Source of the DNA: Chitinophagaceae bacterium PMP191F
Lineage (GTDB): Bacteria > Bacteroidota > Bacteroidia > Chitinophagales > Chitinophagaceae
DNA length: 64,000 nt
Reading direction: 5' to 3'
NCBI GenBank assembly: GCA_001302245.1
Contig: LGYU01000005.1
Location: forward strand, 62,001-126,000
Shown here piece by piece: positions 34,852-44,400 of the stretch. The translations under genes and the position numbers were made by a program. Every line of letters begins with the position of its first letter. Position 1 is the stretch's first letter. Below the pieces are notes generated by a model. That model was not told where the DNA came from. It saw nothing but the letters and a program-made list of their open reading frames with translations, and made no database searches.

Positions 34852-36360
34852 TCAGGACACAAATGCCATGATTTCGTCTACATATTTTCTGTCATTACTC
34901 AGGCGGGGAACTTTGTGCTGGCCACCCAGCTTGCCCTTACTGCGCAACCATTCTTTAAATACTCCTTTACGCAAGGATTTTACCAACGGCATCTGCAAGG
35001 CAATATCCTTGTGGCGTTTAGCCTCATAGTCACTGTTAATGCTTTTGAGCGCAGCATCCAGCTCACGCACAAACTGGGCCAGATCGGCCGGTTCTTTTTC
35101 AAATTCAATCAGCCACTCATGCGCACCGTTACCATGAGCGCTGAAATATACCGGTGCGGCCGTGTAGTCATTCACAATGGCACCTGTTTTTCCGGAAGCT
35201 ATTGCTATGGCCTTATCGGAGTTATCTACCATTACTTCTTCACCAAAAGCGTTGATATAATGTTTCAGTCGTCCGCTTACCTTTATTTTAAAGGGATTCA
35301 GCGATGTGAACTGAACAGTGTCGCCTACCAGGTAACGCCATAAGCCACCATTGGTGCTGATCACCGGGGCATAGTGTTTATTGAGCTCTACCTCACGCAA
35401 TCCAATAGTTTGCGGATCAGCCTTTCCATATTCTTCAATGGGCATAAACTCCATAAAAATGCCATGGTCGGTAAACAGCAGCATACCTTCCTCACCGGGC
35501 ACATCCTGTGCAGCAAAGAAGCCCTCACTGGCATTGTACATTTCGAGGTAGTGAATAGGTTTGCCGATCAATTGCTGAAATTGTTCACGGTACGGAGTAA
35601 AGGAAACGCCGCCATGCATATAAAGCTCCAGCGAAGGCCACACTTCGGCCATACAGCTTTTGCCGGTTATTTCCAGTATACGGCGAAACAGTACCAGCGT
35701 CCAGGTAGGCACACCCGAAATAGAGGTTACGTTTTCGCCAATAGTGTTCAGCGCCAGTTTTTCAATTTTCGTTTCCCATTCATCCAGCAGGGCAATGCTG
35801 AGTTCAGGCGTACGTATCCAATGCCCCCAGAAAGGAGAGTTCTGCAGCAATACCGCACTCAGATCTCCATACTGCACATCATCATTTACCTGGTGAATGG
35901 TATGACTGCCGCCCAATACCAATCCCTTACCTGTAAGCAGGTCCGAATCAGGATTGAAATTATAATACATCGTCAGTACGTCTTTGGCTGCTTTATAATG
36001 GCAGTCCTGCAAACTTTCTTCACTAACGGGGATGAACTTGCTTTTATCGCTGGTGGTACCGCTGCTTTTGGCAAACCAGTATATGGGAGTGTTCCATAAT
36101 ATATTCTGTTCACCATTCATAATACGTTGTATGTACGGCTTGATATCGTCATACTCATGAATGGGTACCGTTTGCTTAAAGGAGCGGATATTAAAAAGGG
36201 ATGAAAAATTATATTTCCTGCCAAATTCAGTGTATTGGGCAGAGGTCACAAGGTCCTGCAAAACTTCCCGCTGTGCATCAGTGGGATGAGCTTTCCATCC
36301 GTCGATACGCCACAGGCGCATTCGGGCCAGAGAGGATATGGCAGGCGATAATAACTTCAC
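34852..36360 (-). CDS. GH3-family acyl-adenylating/amido-synthetase-like protein
   Basis: 502 residues from the GTG at 36358-36360; a TTG at 36369 is the alternative, and neither is ATG. The plant GH3 auxin-responsive layout is clear: FAKSSGTTSDKSKFIPVSEE near residue 100 is the adenylate-forming phosphate loop, YNASEGFFA a middle motif and GLWRYLVGDTVQFTS a conserved block, with SGRLKHYINAFGEE near the C-terminal lobe. In plants the family joins amino acids to acyl acids; the bacterial substrate is unknown. Stands between fabG and lptB on the same strand. Confidence 0.85.
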   Translation of the reverse strand: MKLLSPAISSLARMRLWRIDGWKAHPTDAQREVLQDLVTSAQYTEFGRKYNFSSLFNIRSFKQTVPIHEYDDIKPYIQRIMNGEQNILWNTPIYWFAKSSGTTSDKSKFIPVSEESLQDCHYKAAKDVLTMYYNFNPDSDLLTGKGLVLGGSHTIHQVNDDVQYGDLSAVLLQNSPFWGHWIRTPELSIALLDEWETKIEKLALNTIGENVTSISGVPTWTLVLFRRILEITGKSCMAEVWPSLELYMHGGVSFTPYREQFQQLIGKPIHYLEMYNASEGFFAAQDVPGEEGMLLFTDHGIFMEFMPIEEYGKADPQTIGLREVELNKHYAPVISTNGGLWRYLVGDTVQFTSLNPFKIKVSGRLKHYINAFGEEVMVDNSDKAIAIASGKTGAIVNDYTAAPVYFSAHGNGAHEWLIEFEKEPADLAQFVRELDAALKSINSDYEAKRHKDIALQMPLVKSLRKGVFKEWLRSKGKLGGQHKVPRLSNDRKYVDEIMAFVS

Positions 36361-36480
36361 TGGTGGCAAAATAAAGAATTATGGTGATATTATTTATAAT
36401 ACAAACTGCTTCGGTTAGCTCTTGTGAGATAGCATAAAAAGCTAATATCAGAATACTACTTTATTACGGGTGCCTTATTG

Positions 36481-37317
36481 TTACGACTCCGGGAATTGTT
36501 CTGTACCTGTCAGGTTATCCATCAGTTCATCGCGTGTAAGCGGCAATTCAGCATCCTGCGCTTTGGCTTCTTCATGCAGGTAATCTTTCCGCTTCAATTC
36601 AAAGTTGCGACCCAGGTACAGGCGACGCACCTGCTCATCGGCAGCCAGTTCTTCCGCAGTACCATGTTTAAATATTTTACCATCGATCAATAGGTAGGCC
36701 CTGTCACAGATGGACAAAGTTTCGTTTACGTTGTGGTCTGTGATCAGGATTCCGATGTTCTTGTATTTCAGCCGGGCTACCACTGCCTGGATGTCTTCCA
36801 CCGCAATGGGGTCAACACCGGCAAAAGGTTCATCCAGCAGAATGAATTTGGGATCAACAGCCAGCGCACGGGCAATCTCTGTTCTGCGCCGCTCACCACC
36901 GCTCAGGGAATCACCATTGTTCTTACGCACGTGGTGCAAACGGAACTCATCCAGCAGCGACTCCAGCTTTGCACGCCGCTGGGCCTTGGATAACTTAGTC
37001 ATTTCCAGCACCGCCATAATATTCTCTTCCACGGTCAGTTTACGGAAAACAGACGCTTCCTGGGGCAGGTATCCAATACCCAGTTGGGCTCTTTTATACA
37101 TAGGCAGTTTGGTAATGTCTTCCTCATCCAGGAAAACTTTGCCCTCATCAGGCTTAATAAGGCCTACTACCATATAGAAAGTGGTGGTTTTACCGGCCCC
37201 GTTCGGCCCCAGCAAACCCACAATTTCGCCCTGGTTTACTTTTACAGACACTTCGTTTACCACGGTACGGTTACGATATCGTTTTACCAGCTGCTGTGTA
37301 TGGATCTCGCTAATCAA
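36481..37317 (-). CDS. lptB: LPS export ABC transporter ATPase LptB
   Basis: 278 residues. Walker [11 protein letters not shown]-loop [15 protein letters not shown] signature [13 protein letters not shown], Walker [14 protein letters not shown] and H-loop [10 protein letters not shown] all match LptB, including the family words [16 protein letters not shown]. Energises lipopolysaccharide extraction from the inner membrane with LptFG. The start is a TTG at 37317. About 35 C-terminal residues ([18 protein letters not shown]) extend beyond the E. coli length. Divergent from metF. Confidence 0.94.
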   Translation of the reverse strand: MISEIHTQQLVKRYRNRTVVNEVSVKVNQGEIVGLLGPNGAGKTTTFYMVVGLIKPDEGKVFLDEEDITKLPMYKRAQLGIGYLPQEASVFRKLTVEENIMAVLEMTKLSKAQRRAKLESLLDEFRLHHVRKNNGDSLSGGERRRTEIARALAVDPKFILLDEPFAGVDPIAVEDIQAVVARLKYKNIGILITDHNVNETLSICDRAYLLIDGKIFKHGTAEELAADEQVRRLYLGRNFELKRKDYLHEEAKAQDAELPLTRDELMDNLTGTEQFPES

Positions 37318-37391
37318 TGCAAAAGGTTTGCGGCAAAAATACCGTAACTAATTCAAATACCTTTTTTCGAAACAGGTAATTTAACAGCATG

Positions 37392-37422
37392 TTTGTCATA
37401 CGGGATTCCTTGTTTATGTTTG
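37392..37422 (+). promoter_or_regulatory. consensus Bacteroidota promoter of metF
   Basis: TTTG at 37392-37395, 19-base spacer, TATGTTTG at 37415-37422: both boxes and spacing match the -33/-7 consensus. It ends 18 bases before the metF ATG. Confidence 0.65.
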
Positions 37423-37440
37423 CGGGCTAATAAACAACTA

Positions 37441-38394
37441 ATGAAAGTAATTGATCATATAAGACAGGCTAAGGATACCCTGGTTTCTTTTGAGATCTTA
37501 CCCCCTTTAAAAGGTAAAACCATCAATTCCATCTATGAGCACCTTGATCCCCTGATGGAATTCAAGCCGTCTTTTATCAATGTTACTTACCACCGCAGTG
37601 AACATGTATTCAAAAAAAAGGCTGACGGTACCTTTGAAAAGGTAGAAGTGCGCAAACGCCCCGGTACGGTAGGTATATGTGCGGCTATTATGAACCACTA
37701 TAAGGTAGATGCAGTTCCCCACCTGATCTGTGGCGGTTTCAACAAACGTGAAACTGAGGACGCCCTGATTGACCTGAATTTCATTGGTGTAGACAATGTG
37801 TTGGTATTAAGAGGTGATGCTGCCAAGAACGAAACTGTATTTGAACCGGAGCCCGGTGGCAACCGCTATGCTCTTGACCTGCTGAAACAGGTGGGCAACC
37901 TGAACAACGGTATTTACCTGGAAGAAGATATCCGCGATGGTTTCCGCACCAAATTCTGCATTGGCGTGGCCGGCTATCCCGAAAAGCATTTTGAAGCACC
38001 CAACCTGCAGACAGACCTGACTTACCTGAAAGCCAAAGTAGAAGCGGGCGCAGAATATATCGTTACCCAGATGTTTTTTGACAACCAGAAATATTTTGAG
38101 TTTGTAAAAGCATGTCGTGAAGCAGGCATCGAAATCCCTATCATTCCGGGGTTAAAACCGATTACCAGCAAAAAACAACTGTCTGTTATTCCACGCACGT
38201 TCAATGTTGATATTCCTACAGAGCTCAGCAACGAGATCATGAAGTGTAAAACAGATGGTGAAGTGGAAATAGTAGGTACAGAATGGCTGCTGCAACAATC
38301 GCGCGAACTGAAACAAAACAAAGTACCTGTGCTGCACTATTACACACTGGGCAAGCCCCGCGTGATCTGGAACGTGGTAAAAGAGTTAGTATAA
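37441..38394 (+). CDS. metF: methylenetetrahydrofolate reductase [NAD(P)H]
   Basis: 317 residues from the ATG at 37441, just after the predicted promoter; upstream open frame to 37393 lies in the promoter. TIM-barrel flavoenzyme reducing 5,10-methylene-THF to 5-methyl-THF for methionine synthesis. SFEILPPLKGKT has the catalytic Glu; VLRGDAAKNE, IGVAGYPEKHFEAP and TQMFFDNQKYFEF are diagnostic. Followed by a terminator. Confidence 0.95.
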   Translation: MKVIDHIRQAKDTLVSFEILPPLKGKTINSIYEHLDPLMEFKPSFINVTYHRSEHVFKKKADGTFEKVEVRKRPGTVGICAAIMNHYKVDAVPHLICGGFNKRETEDALIDLNFIGVDNVLVLRGDAAKNETVFEPEPGGNRYALDLLKQVGNLNNGIYLEEDIRDGFRTKFCIGVAGYPEKHFEAPNLQTDLTYLKAKVEAGAEYIVTQMFFDNQKYFEFVKACREAGIEIPIIPGLKPITSKKQLSVIPRTFNVDIPTELSNEIMKCKTDGEVEIVGTEWLLQQSRELKQNKVPVLHYYTLGKPRVIWNVVKELV

Positions 38395-38425
38395 ACAAAC
38401 AGTTTACATCTTACGCATAACAAAA

Positions 38426-38455
38426 GGGCCAGCATTTTAGATGCTGGCCCTTTTT
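38426..38455. terminator. terminator after metF, probably bidirectional
   Basis: GGGCCAGCAT (38426-38435), loop TTTAG, ATGCTGGCCC (38441-38450) then TTTTTA; AAAA on the other side serves the convergent barrel gene. Confidence 0.9.
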
Positions 38456-38477
38456 ATTTAACACCGACAGAAAAATT

Positions 38478-39167
38478 TTACAATCCAAAACCGATAGACA
38501 AACTCAACACCCTGTGTTTATTATTATTGTCTTCTCCATTATTAGCGCCTGATTGCAGTTTGGCAAGCCCATACCCATAGTTTACAGACAGCAAAAACTT
38601 ATTCAGCATCAGGCCGGCGGTTGCATTAACACCATAATCAAAGCGCTTCATAATACGCATACCAGCACCTTCTTCATAATTGAGCGTAGAAGGATCATCA
38701 TCACTGAATTGAATATTTTCTTTACTGCTGAAAGATGCTCCTAAAAATTTGCCTTCCACTTTGCGTTTACCCGCGATACCCATTGCAATATAAGGACCTG
38801 CACCAACAAATAAAGATGATTGCTTGTCCAGCGGCAACTTCAGCACAGCATTCACCGGCAGCTCAATGTAATAGGGATTGGTAGTAGCCTTATACCAGGT
38901 AACACTATTGGAGTTGTCACTTTCCAGTTTTGCACCTTTACCGGTAAATAAAATACCCGGCTGTAGCGCAAAGAACCGGCCAATGGGCAGATCGGCCATA
39001 AAACCAACATGAAAGCTGGCCAGCATATTGGCATCATCTACAGTGCCATTATTGTGTGTGGAAACATTGGCAAGGTTTAAACCGCCTTTCAGATATACAC
39101 CGCCTTCCTGCGCATGCGCATACGAAAGAACAGCAATTGCCGAGATGGTACAGATTAAATACTTCAT
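38478..39167 (-). CDS. outer-membrane beta-barrel protein (PorT/OMP_b-brl_2-like)
   Basis: 229 residues; signal peptide ends at AHAQE. Typical strands follow (GVYLKGGLNLANV, SFHVGFMADLPIG, FFALQPGILFTGKGA, YYIELPVNAVLKL, SLFVGAGPYIAMGIAG) with a final strand VLSLSIGFGL. The IELP-x-x-x-K word is common in this Bacteroidota barrel family. Role unknown; monocistronic. Confidence 0.8.
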   Translation of the reverse strand: MKYLICTISAIAVLSYAHAQEGGVYLKGGLNLANVSTHNNGTVDDANMLASFHVGFMADLPIGRFFALQPGILFTGKGAKLESDNSNSVTWYKATTNPYYIELPVNAVLKLPLDKQSSLFVGAGPYIAMGIAGKRKVEGKFLGASFSSKENIQFSDDDPSTLNYEEGAGMRIMKRFDYGVNATAGLMLNKFLLSVNYGYGLAKLQSGANNGEDNNNKHRVLSLSIGFGL

Positions 39168-39241
39168 ATCACGTTATTTTCAGAGGGTTAAATTGAAACA
39201 AACGATGATAAGACCCAAACAGATTGGGTAGGTTTAAAATA

Positions 39242-41191
39242 CTACTTATCTAAACTTTTTAACACTACTTCATTAATAGTAACCGGATACTTCTTTTTCA
39301 GTTCGTCAATCCATTTTTCTTCCAGGAAATTCTGGTAATCGTTGATTACAAAACCACGGGCATCATCAAAACTGCGGGGCAAACGTTCACGATATACTCT
39401 TATAATGTATGCGAAAGTAGCAGTGTTGTCGGTAGTATTCTTTACAGGCTCTGTCAGTAACCCCGGGGTAAAATTGGTACGCTCCACCACTGGAATCTGC
39501 GCCAGCTCAAACCTGCCGGAATCACCCTGCAATGCACCATTGCTGTTATCAATATATTGCTTCCAGTCTCTGTAGTTGGTTTGAAGTTTCTGTTGTATTT
39601 CTTTGGTTCCTTCACCGCTGTTGGCAGTAATGATCACCGCATCGGCACTGGGTTCCCACCAGTATTTGTCCTTATGCTCCTGGTAGTATTTTTTAAGTCC
39701 TGCACTATCGGCAGCAGCCACACTCCATACTTTTCGCTGCATTACTTCAAACAACAGGTTGCCTTCTTTAAACTCGTTTAGCTGCCATGCAAATTCTTTA
39801 TTGTATTGTTCCAGGTGTTCGCGGTAATAATCAAATGCAGAGGTTTCTACAAACTGGTCGTACAACTGCTGTTTGGTTTTCCCGGAACGCGCATAATCAA
39901 AACCTCTGATAGCATCCAGGTATTCCTGCCAATCTTTTACTGTAACAGTTCTTCTGGCAAAAGAAAATAAAGGTGTACGGCCGGTAAGATCTGCAAACTT
40001 TGGCAGGGGAGAATGTTTCAGCACACTATCCGTATACGCCCACAGGTGCTTTTCATTGACCGGCATTTTTTTAAACGTTGTTTGCTGCAGTACTTTTTTA
40101 TACAGGATCTTCCGCGATACTTCCATGCGATCGCTTTGCTGTATAAGTAAACGCAATGAATCTTTGGCCTGTTTGGTATTGATAGCGGTATTAATGGGTC
40201 GGACCTGTAAACGTTTAATAATGTGGTAACCAAAAGCTGTAAGTACAGGCTTACTGATATCTCCATCTTTCTCCAATGCAAAAGCTGCATTTTCAAAAGC
40301 AGGTTCATAGCGGCCTACGCCAAAATCCATCATTTCACCGCCAGACTGGTACGACAGGTTATCGCCACTGAACTGCAATGCCAGTGCCCTGAAATCACCA
40401 CCGTGCTGTAATACATTGTATATAGAATCGGCACGTTGTTTTATCTGTTGTTTGGTAACCTCAGAAGCATCCGGTGCCACCGCAAGCAATATCTGCGCAG
40501 CTTTTAACCTGCCCAATGCCTTGCGTTCACCAAGATTTTTGAAAATATGAAAACCAGCCTTAGAGCGTATGGGTGCTGAAAATTTTCCTTCCGGTGTACT
40601 GTAAGCCAGTGTTTCCATGTTATACGGCAATACAAATACGGTGATATATCCCAGGTCACCTTTATTCTCCGCTACAGATGGATCTTCGGAAATATCAATA
40701 GCCACTTTGCCAAAGTCTGTTCCTTTCTTCAATTCAGCATATGCCCCATTGATCTTGCTCTCCGCTTTTTTTATTTCTTCTTCAGTAGCATTGTGATTAA
40801 TCGCTACAAAAATGTGCGCGAGATGAATATCTTTTTTACTGCGCTCCAATGCCTCTTCAATCAGGGCACCGGTACTGGCCTCATCGTTCATGTAGCTGTC
40901 TATCACCTGGCTGCGGAAACCTGCCAGTTCTGCTTTCTGTTCGGGCAGTGTATCCAGCTTCATATCCAGAGCCTGCTGCACTTTTATCTTAAACCGGCTG
41001 TACAGTTCCAGGTAATCGCGGTAGGATTTATCCGTAGCAGCATCACCGGTATTGTTCTTATTGTAAGCTTTCAGGAACTCTTCTTTACTCACTGCCTTTT
41101 TCCCATAGGAAAACAATGTTTGGGCAGAACTGCTATGATTCAATGCAAGCAATAACGTAATCGCGAAAAGACCTTTTCTTTCCATCAGCAT
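39242..41191 (-). CDS. exported peptidyl-prolyl isomerase with two parvulin domains
   Basis: 649 residues; signal peptide ends near SSSAQ (ATG at 41191, or 41185 two codons on). SurA-like chaperone-isomerase helping outer-membrane proteins fold. Parvulin domain 1 about 115-220 (LAHIFVAINHNATEEEI ... SKAGFHIFKNLGER), domain 2 about 230-340 (KAAQILLAVAPDASE ... AFGYHIIKRLQVRP). The long C-terminal part is helical. The stop of the redoxin gene is only two bases from this start, so the two genes are co-translated. Confidence 0.88.
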   Translation of the reverse strand: MLMERKGLFAITLLLALNHSSSAQTLFSYGKKAVSKEEFLKAYNKNNTGDAATDKSYRDYLELYSRFKIKVQQALDMKLDTLPEQKAELAGFRSQVIDSYMNDEASTGALIEEALERSKKDIHLAHIFVAINHNATEEEIKKAESKINGAYAELKKGTDFGKVAIDISEDPSVAENKGDLGYITVFVLPYNMETLAYSTPEGKFSAPIRSKAGFHIFKNLGERKALGRLKAAQILLAVAPDASEVTKQQIKQRADSIYNVLQHGGDFRALALQFSGDNLSYQSGGEMMDFGVGRYEPAFENAAFALEKDGDISKPVLTAFGYHIIKRLQVRPINTAINTKQAKDSLRLLIQQSDRMEVSRKILYKKVLQQTTFKKMPVNEKHLWAYTDSVLKHSPLPKFADLTGRTPLFSFARRTVTVKDWQEYLDAIRGFDYARSGKTKQQLYDQFVETSAFDYYREHLEQYNKEFAWQLNEFKEGNLLFEVMQRKVWSVAAADSAGLKKYYQEHKDKYWWEPSADAVIITANSGEGTKEIQQKLQTNYRDWKQYIDNSNGALQGDSGRFELAQIPVVERTNFTPGLLTEPVKNTTDNTATFAYIIRVYRERLPRSFDDARGFVINDYQNFLEEKWIDELKKKYPVTINEVVLKSLDK

Positions 41192-41193
41192 AC

Positions 41194-42633
41194 TTAATTG
41201 GATTTTGTGTTTTTCAGTTTAAGATTTAATACTTCATCCAGTTGCAGGTAACTGAGTTTTTTAGCAATGATATTTTTGTCTTTATCCAGCAGGTACAATA
41301 TAGGCGTCTGGTATACATCATACAACTGCCGGTAACCGGGCCTTCCCGCAGCTTCATCTTTTTGCTGCTGTTCGGGAAGCTGGTATACATGGATCCAGTC
41401 TTTCAGGTTTTTATCAGCAATAAATTTCAGCCAGTTATCCTTGCCTCCTTCTACCATTACACCATACAGCGCTACACCTTCTTTTCTCCACTTGGCCTGG
41501 AAAATGGAATCTACCTTTGGTATGGTTTCCTTACAATGGCTGCAGGTAGGATCCCAGAAACAAATCACTGTAAAATCGCTTTTGATGCTGTACAATGATC
41601 TGGCAGTACCCAGCGTATCCACCATGGCCATGTCTGCTGCAGGGTTGCCAATCAGGTTGGCCATCAGGCTATAGGCTCGTTTGGTGGCATATTCCTTATA
41701 CTGGGCAGTAAAGAAATCAGCCTGGCCGGTGTTGATATATTTTTCAAACAGGTGCACAAACACGGCATCCTGTCCCATATATTCCGGGTTAATGTATTTC
41801 TGTACAAAATGCACCATCAGGCATTTGTACATTTCCTTGCTGGTGCGCGACAGCAGTAACATGTGATCTACTTCGCGACTGATGGAATCGGGATGCGGCG
41901 CCACCAGGTCCCTGAAGTATTTATCCAGTTTGCTTTCAAAAAAAGGCGTTCTTACCAGTCGTTCGTCTGTAAACGAAATGTCGTCCCAGTAATGAGATTT
42001 ATAGTAGCGGTAAGCATATGCAGAATCATATTTACCACCCGGATGTTTGGCAGCAGGCGGCACCACAGGCTCTTTCATAGCGTTGAACAGTGCTGTAAGC
42101 AATGATGCGGGATATTTGCGTACAATACTATCGCGGTAAAACTGCATTTTATCAGCCAGGGTCTTTAAACGTGCTGTTATGACTGCTGAATCGCGGGTGT
42201 TTTTAGCCTGTGCATATTCTCCGTTGGTCTGGTTGATATGCTGGCCTGTTTCGGCCGCAAACCGGGAATATGACTGGAAGAGGGAATTGTCGGCAGAACC
42301 CGTAAACTGCACAGCGGCAGGCAGATGCGCGGTATCGGCTACAATGGAAAAACGCTGCTGTTTATCCAGCAACAACTCAAAAAGGATCTCTTTTTTGGGC
42401 GATACGATAAAATAAATCCCCCCCGGCAGCAAATCCTTACCCTTAAAGACACCTTTGCTGTCTCCGTCCAGCAGGGCAGAATCGGCCAGCGCCTTTACCT
42501 TGCCATAGTGGTAACCTAGGTAAACATAGCTGTTTTTATAAGGTTTTAGCGTAATACTGATATTATAGCCATTCTGCGCTTTGGCCAGCTTGCCACTGAT
42601 ACACAAAAGCACCGGCAACAAAAATTTCTTCAT
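41194..42633 (-). CDS. exported thioredoxin-like/redoxin protein with N-terminal DUF4369-like domain
   Basis: 479 residues; signal peptide ends AKAQN. The N-terminal 120 residues form a beta domain of the DUF4369 kind (VYLGYHYGKVKALADSALL). A helical middle spans about 130-310. The C-terminal thioredoxin fold has the redox site FWDPTCSHCKETIP with CSHC and a cis-Pro YQTPILYLLDK. Likely periplasmic thiol-disulfide exchange. First gene of a two-gene unit with the parvulin; the pairing points to envelope protein folding. Confidence 0.87.
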   Translation of the reverse strand: MKKFLLPVLLCISGKLAKAQNGYNISITLKPYKNSYVYLGYHYGKVKALADSALLDGDSKGVFKGKDLLPGGIYFIVSPKKEILFELLLDKQQRFSIVADTAHLPAAVQFTGSADNSLFQSYSRFAAETGQHINQTNGEYAQAKNTRDSAVITARLKTLADKMQFYRDSIVRKYPASLLTALFNAMKEPVVPPAAKHPGGKYDSAYAYRYYKSHYWDDISFTDERLVRTPFFESKLDKYFRDLVAPHPDSISREVDHMLLLSRTSKEMYKCLMVHFVQKYINPEYMGQDAVFVHLFEKYINTGQADFFTAQYKEYATKRAYSLMANLIGNPAADMAMVDTLGTARSLYSIKSDFTVICFWDPTCSHCKETIPKVDSIFQAKWRKEGVALYGVMVEGGKDNWLKFIADKNLKDWIHVYQLPEQQQKDEAAGRPGYRQLYDVYQTPILYLLDKDKNIIAKKLSYLQLDEVLNLKLKNTKSN

Positions 42634-42917
42634 AGTTCAATATAAACGATATAAGGCCCGAAAATATATGTAAAATACCGCCGGCAATTGTTAATGCCGC
42701 TACGAAGATAATCGGAATGGGCAGAGCCTGTACTTATGACAATATTTTTTCCCCTGCTTCGTTTCACAAACGATGTTTGTAGATAATATTTAGAATCAAA
42801 CACTTGTCCAAAAGCCTTTTAGTTGCTAAGTTGCGGCGGATTTTGTTCTGCCGGCCTGTAACCAGGAGCTCCCGGCATACAATATCACCTTAAAACATTT
42901 AACCGGCCACCTGATCT

Positions 42918-43646
42918 ATGGAGAATTTTACCAAACTATCTATCGTTATTCCTGCATACAATGAAGGACGCACCATTCACCTCATCCTTGACAGAGTAAG
43001 GGCTGTGCAATTGCTGAACAATATTGAGAAAGAAGTGATCATTGTGAACGATTGCTCCAAGGACGATACAGAAGAGGCCATTCTGCGGTATAAAGAACAA
43101 AACCCCGGCTTCAATATTCAATACTATAAACATGAAGTGAACCAGGGTAAGGGTGCCGCCCTGCACACCGGCATTTCAAAAGCCACCGGTGAATACCTGA
43201 TCATCCAGGACGCCGACCTGGAATATGATCCGGAAGAATACAACCTGTTACTGAAACCTATATTACGCGGCAGTGCCGACATAGTATATGGTTCCCGCTT
43301 TATGGGCGGTAAACCACACCGGATCCTGTTCTTCTGGCACTCTATCGGTAACAAGCTGGTATTAACAGCTCTTTCCAACATGTTTACCAATCTGAACCTT
43401 ACAGATATGGAAACCTGTTACAAATTATTCAGAACTCCCATCATACAAGGTATCAAGCTGAAAGAAAAACGCTTTGGTTTTGAACCTGAAGTAACCGCCA
43501 AAATTGCCCGCATTCCCAACATCCGTATCTATGAAGTAGGCATTTCATATTACGGTCGTACTTATGCTGAGGGCAAAAAGATCAACTGGAAAGACGGTAT
43601 ACGCGCTATTTACTGTATCTTAAAGTACAATCTGTTTGCCCGATGA
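42918..43646 (+). CDS. GT2 glycosyltransferase (polyprenyl-phosphate sugar synthase-like)
   Basis: 242-residue GT-A fold enzyme: [38 protein letters not shown] with the DxD metal site, YGSRFMGG and [10 protein letters not shown]. Resembles DPM1-like enzymes that load a sugar onto polyprenyl phosphate; no C-terminal membrane helices. Its last four bases overlap the start of the methyltransferase (ATGA), so the two are translationally coupled. Confidence 0.9.
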   Translation: MENFTKLSIVIPAYNEGRTIHLILDRVRAVQLLNNIEKEVIIVNDCSKDDTEEAILRYKEQNPGFNIQYYKHEVNQGKGAALHTGISKATGEYLIIQDADLEYDPEEYNLLLKPILRGSADIVYGSRFMGGKPHRILFFWHSIGNKLVLTALSNMFTNLNLTDMETCYKLFRTPIIQGIKLKEKRFGFEPEVTAKIARIPNIRIYEVGISYYGRTYAEGKKINWKDGIRAIYCILKYNLFAR

Positions 43647-44386
43647 CGGCACCTGAGCATTTTCATGAATCAGACCCCACAGGTCTGCAAACGTTGGAGA
43701 GATTTGAGAAGGCACGCAATTTTAACAGATGGCTGTATGATACAATAGCGCCTTGGTGCAAGGGGCATATACTGGAAACAGGTAGCGGCATTGGCAACAT
43801 TTCCACTTTTTTTCTGCAACAACAATTTCAGCTTACCGTAAGCGATCTGCGGAGTGAGTACCTGGTATTACTGCAACAGAAATTCGGTCATTACCCCAAT
43901 CTTGCAGGCATTGTATCTATTGACCTTGTAGATCCTGTATTTGACACTCGCTATGCTGCACACCTGCAGCAATACGATACCATTGTAGCATTAAATGTTA
44001 TTGAGCATATTGAAAATGCGCCGCAGGCTATACAGAATTGTAAAAAGCTGTTGCGCACCGGCGGAAACCTGGTTATACTGGTACCTGCCTACCGGTTCCT
44101 GTACAACCCTTTTGATGAAGAACTGGGCCACTATACACGATACACCGCACACTCATTGCGACAATTGTTGCAATCACAACACCTGGAGGTGATACACCAG
44201 CAATACTTCAATGTAGCAGGTATTCCGGGATGGTTTTTTAACGGCACCGTCCTGCGTAAAAGACTGATACCAGATACCCAACTGCAGCTTTTCAATAAAT
44301 TAATACCGGTTATCAGGCTGGCCGACACAATAACTTTTCATTCCATCGGTTTATCTGTCATTGGTATTGCCCGCAAAACCGATTAA
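43643..44386 (+). CDS. class I SAM-dependent methyltransferase
   Basis: 247 residues; motif [15 protein letters not shown], motif [23 protein letters not shown], then [15 protein letters not shown] and [14 protein letters not shown], the pattern of Methyltransf_11/23-type enzymes acting on lipids or glycans. The 4-base overlap with the upstream GT2 gene and 14 bases to the next suggest a small envelope-glycan cassette. Substrate unknown. Confidence 0.87.
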   Translation: MTAPEHFHESDPTGLQTLERFEKARNFNRWLYDTIAPWCKGHILETGSGIGNISTFFLQQQFQLTVSDLRSEYLVLLQQKFGHYPNLAGIVSIDLVDPVFDTRYAAHLQQYDTIVALNVIEHIENAPQAIQNCKKLLRTGGNLVILVPAYRFLYNPFDEELGHYTRYTAHSLRQLLQSQHLEVIHQQYFNVAGIPGWFFNGTVLRKRLIPDTQLQLFNKLIPVIRLADTITFHSIGLSVIGIARKTD

Positions 44387-44400
44387 AAACAGCCCCTGTT

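Noticed and set aside
35374-36099. 241-codon plus-strand frame opposite the GH3-like gene
   Set aside because: Antisense shadow; the minus-strand protein has all family motifs.
42634-42917. tRNA or sRNA in the 284-base gap before the GT2 gene
   Set aside because: No cloverleaf, no conserved TTCGA arm; short GC inverted repeats only.
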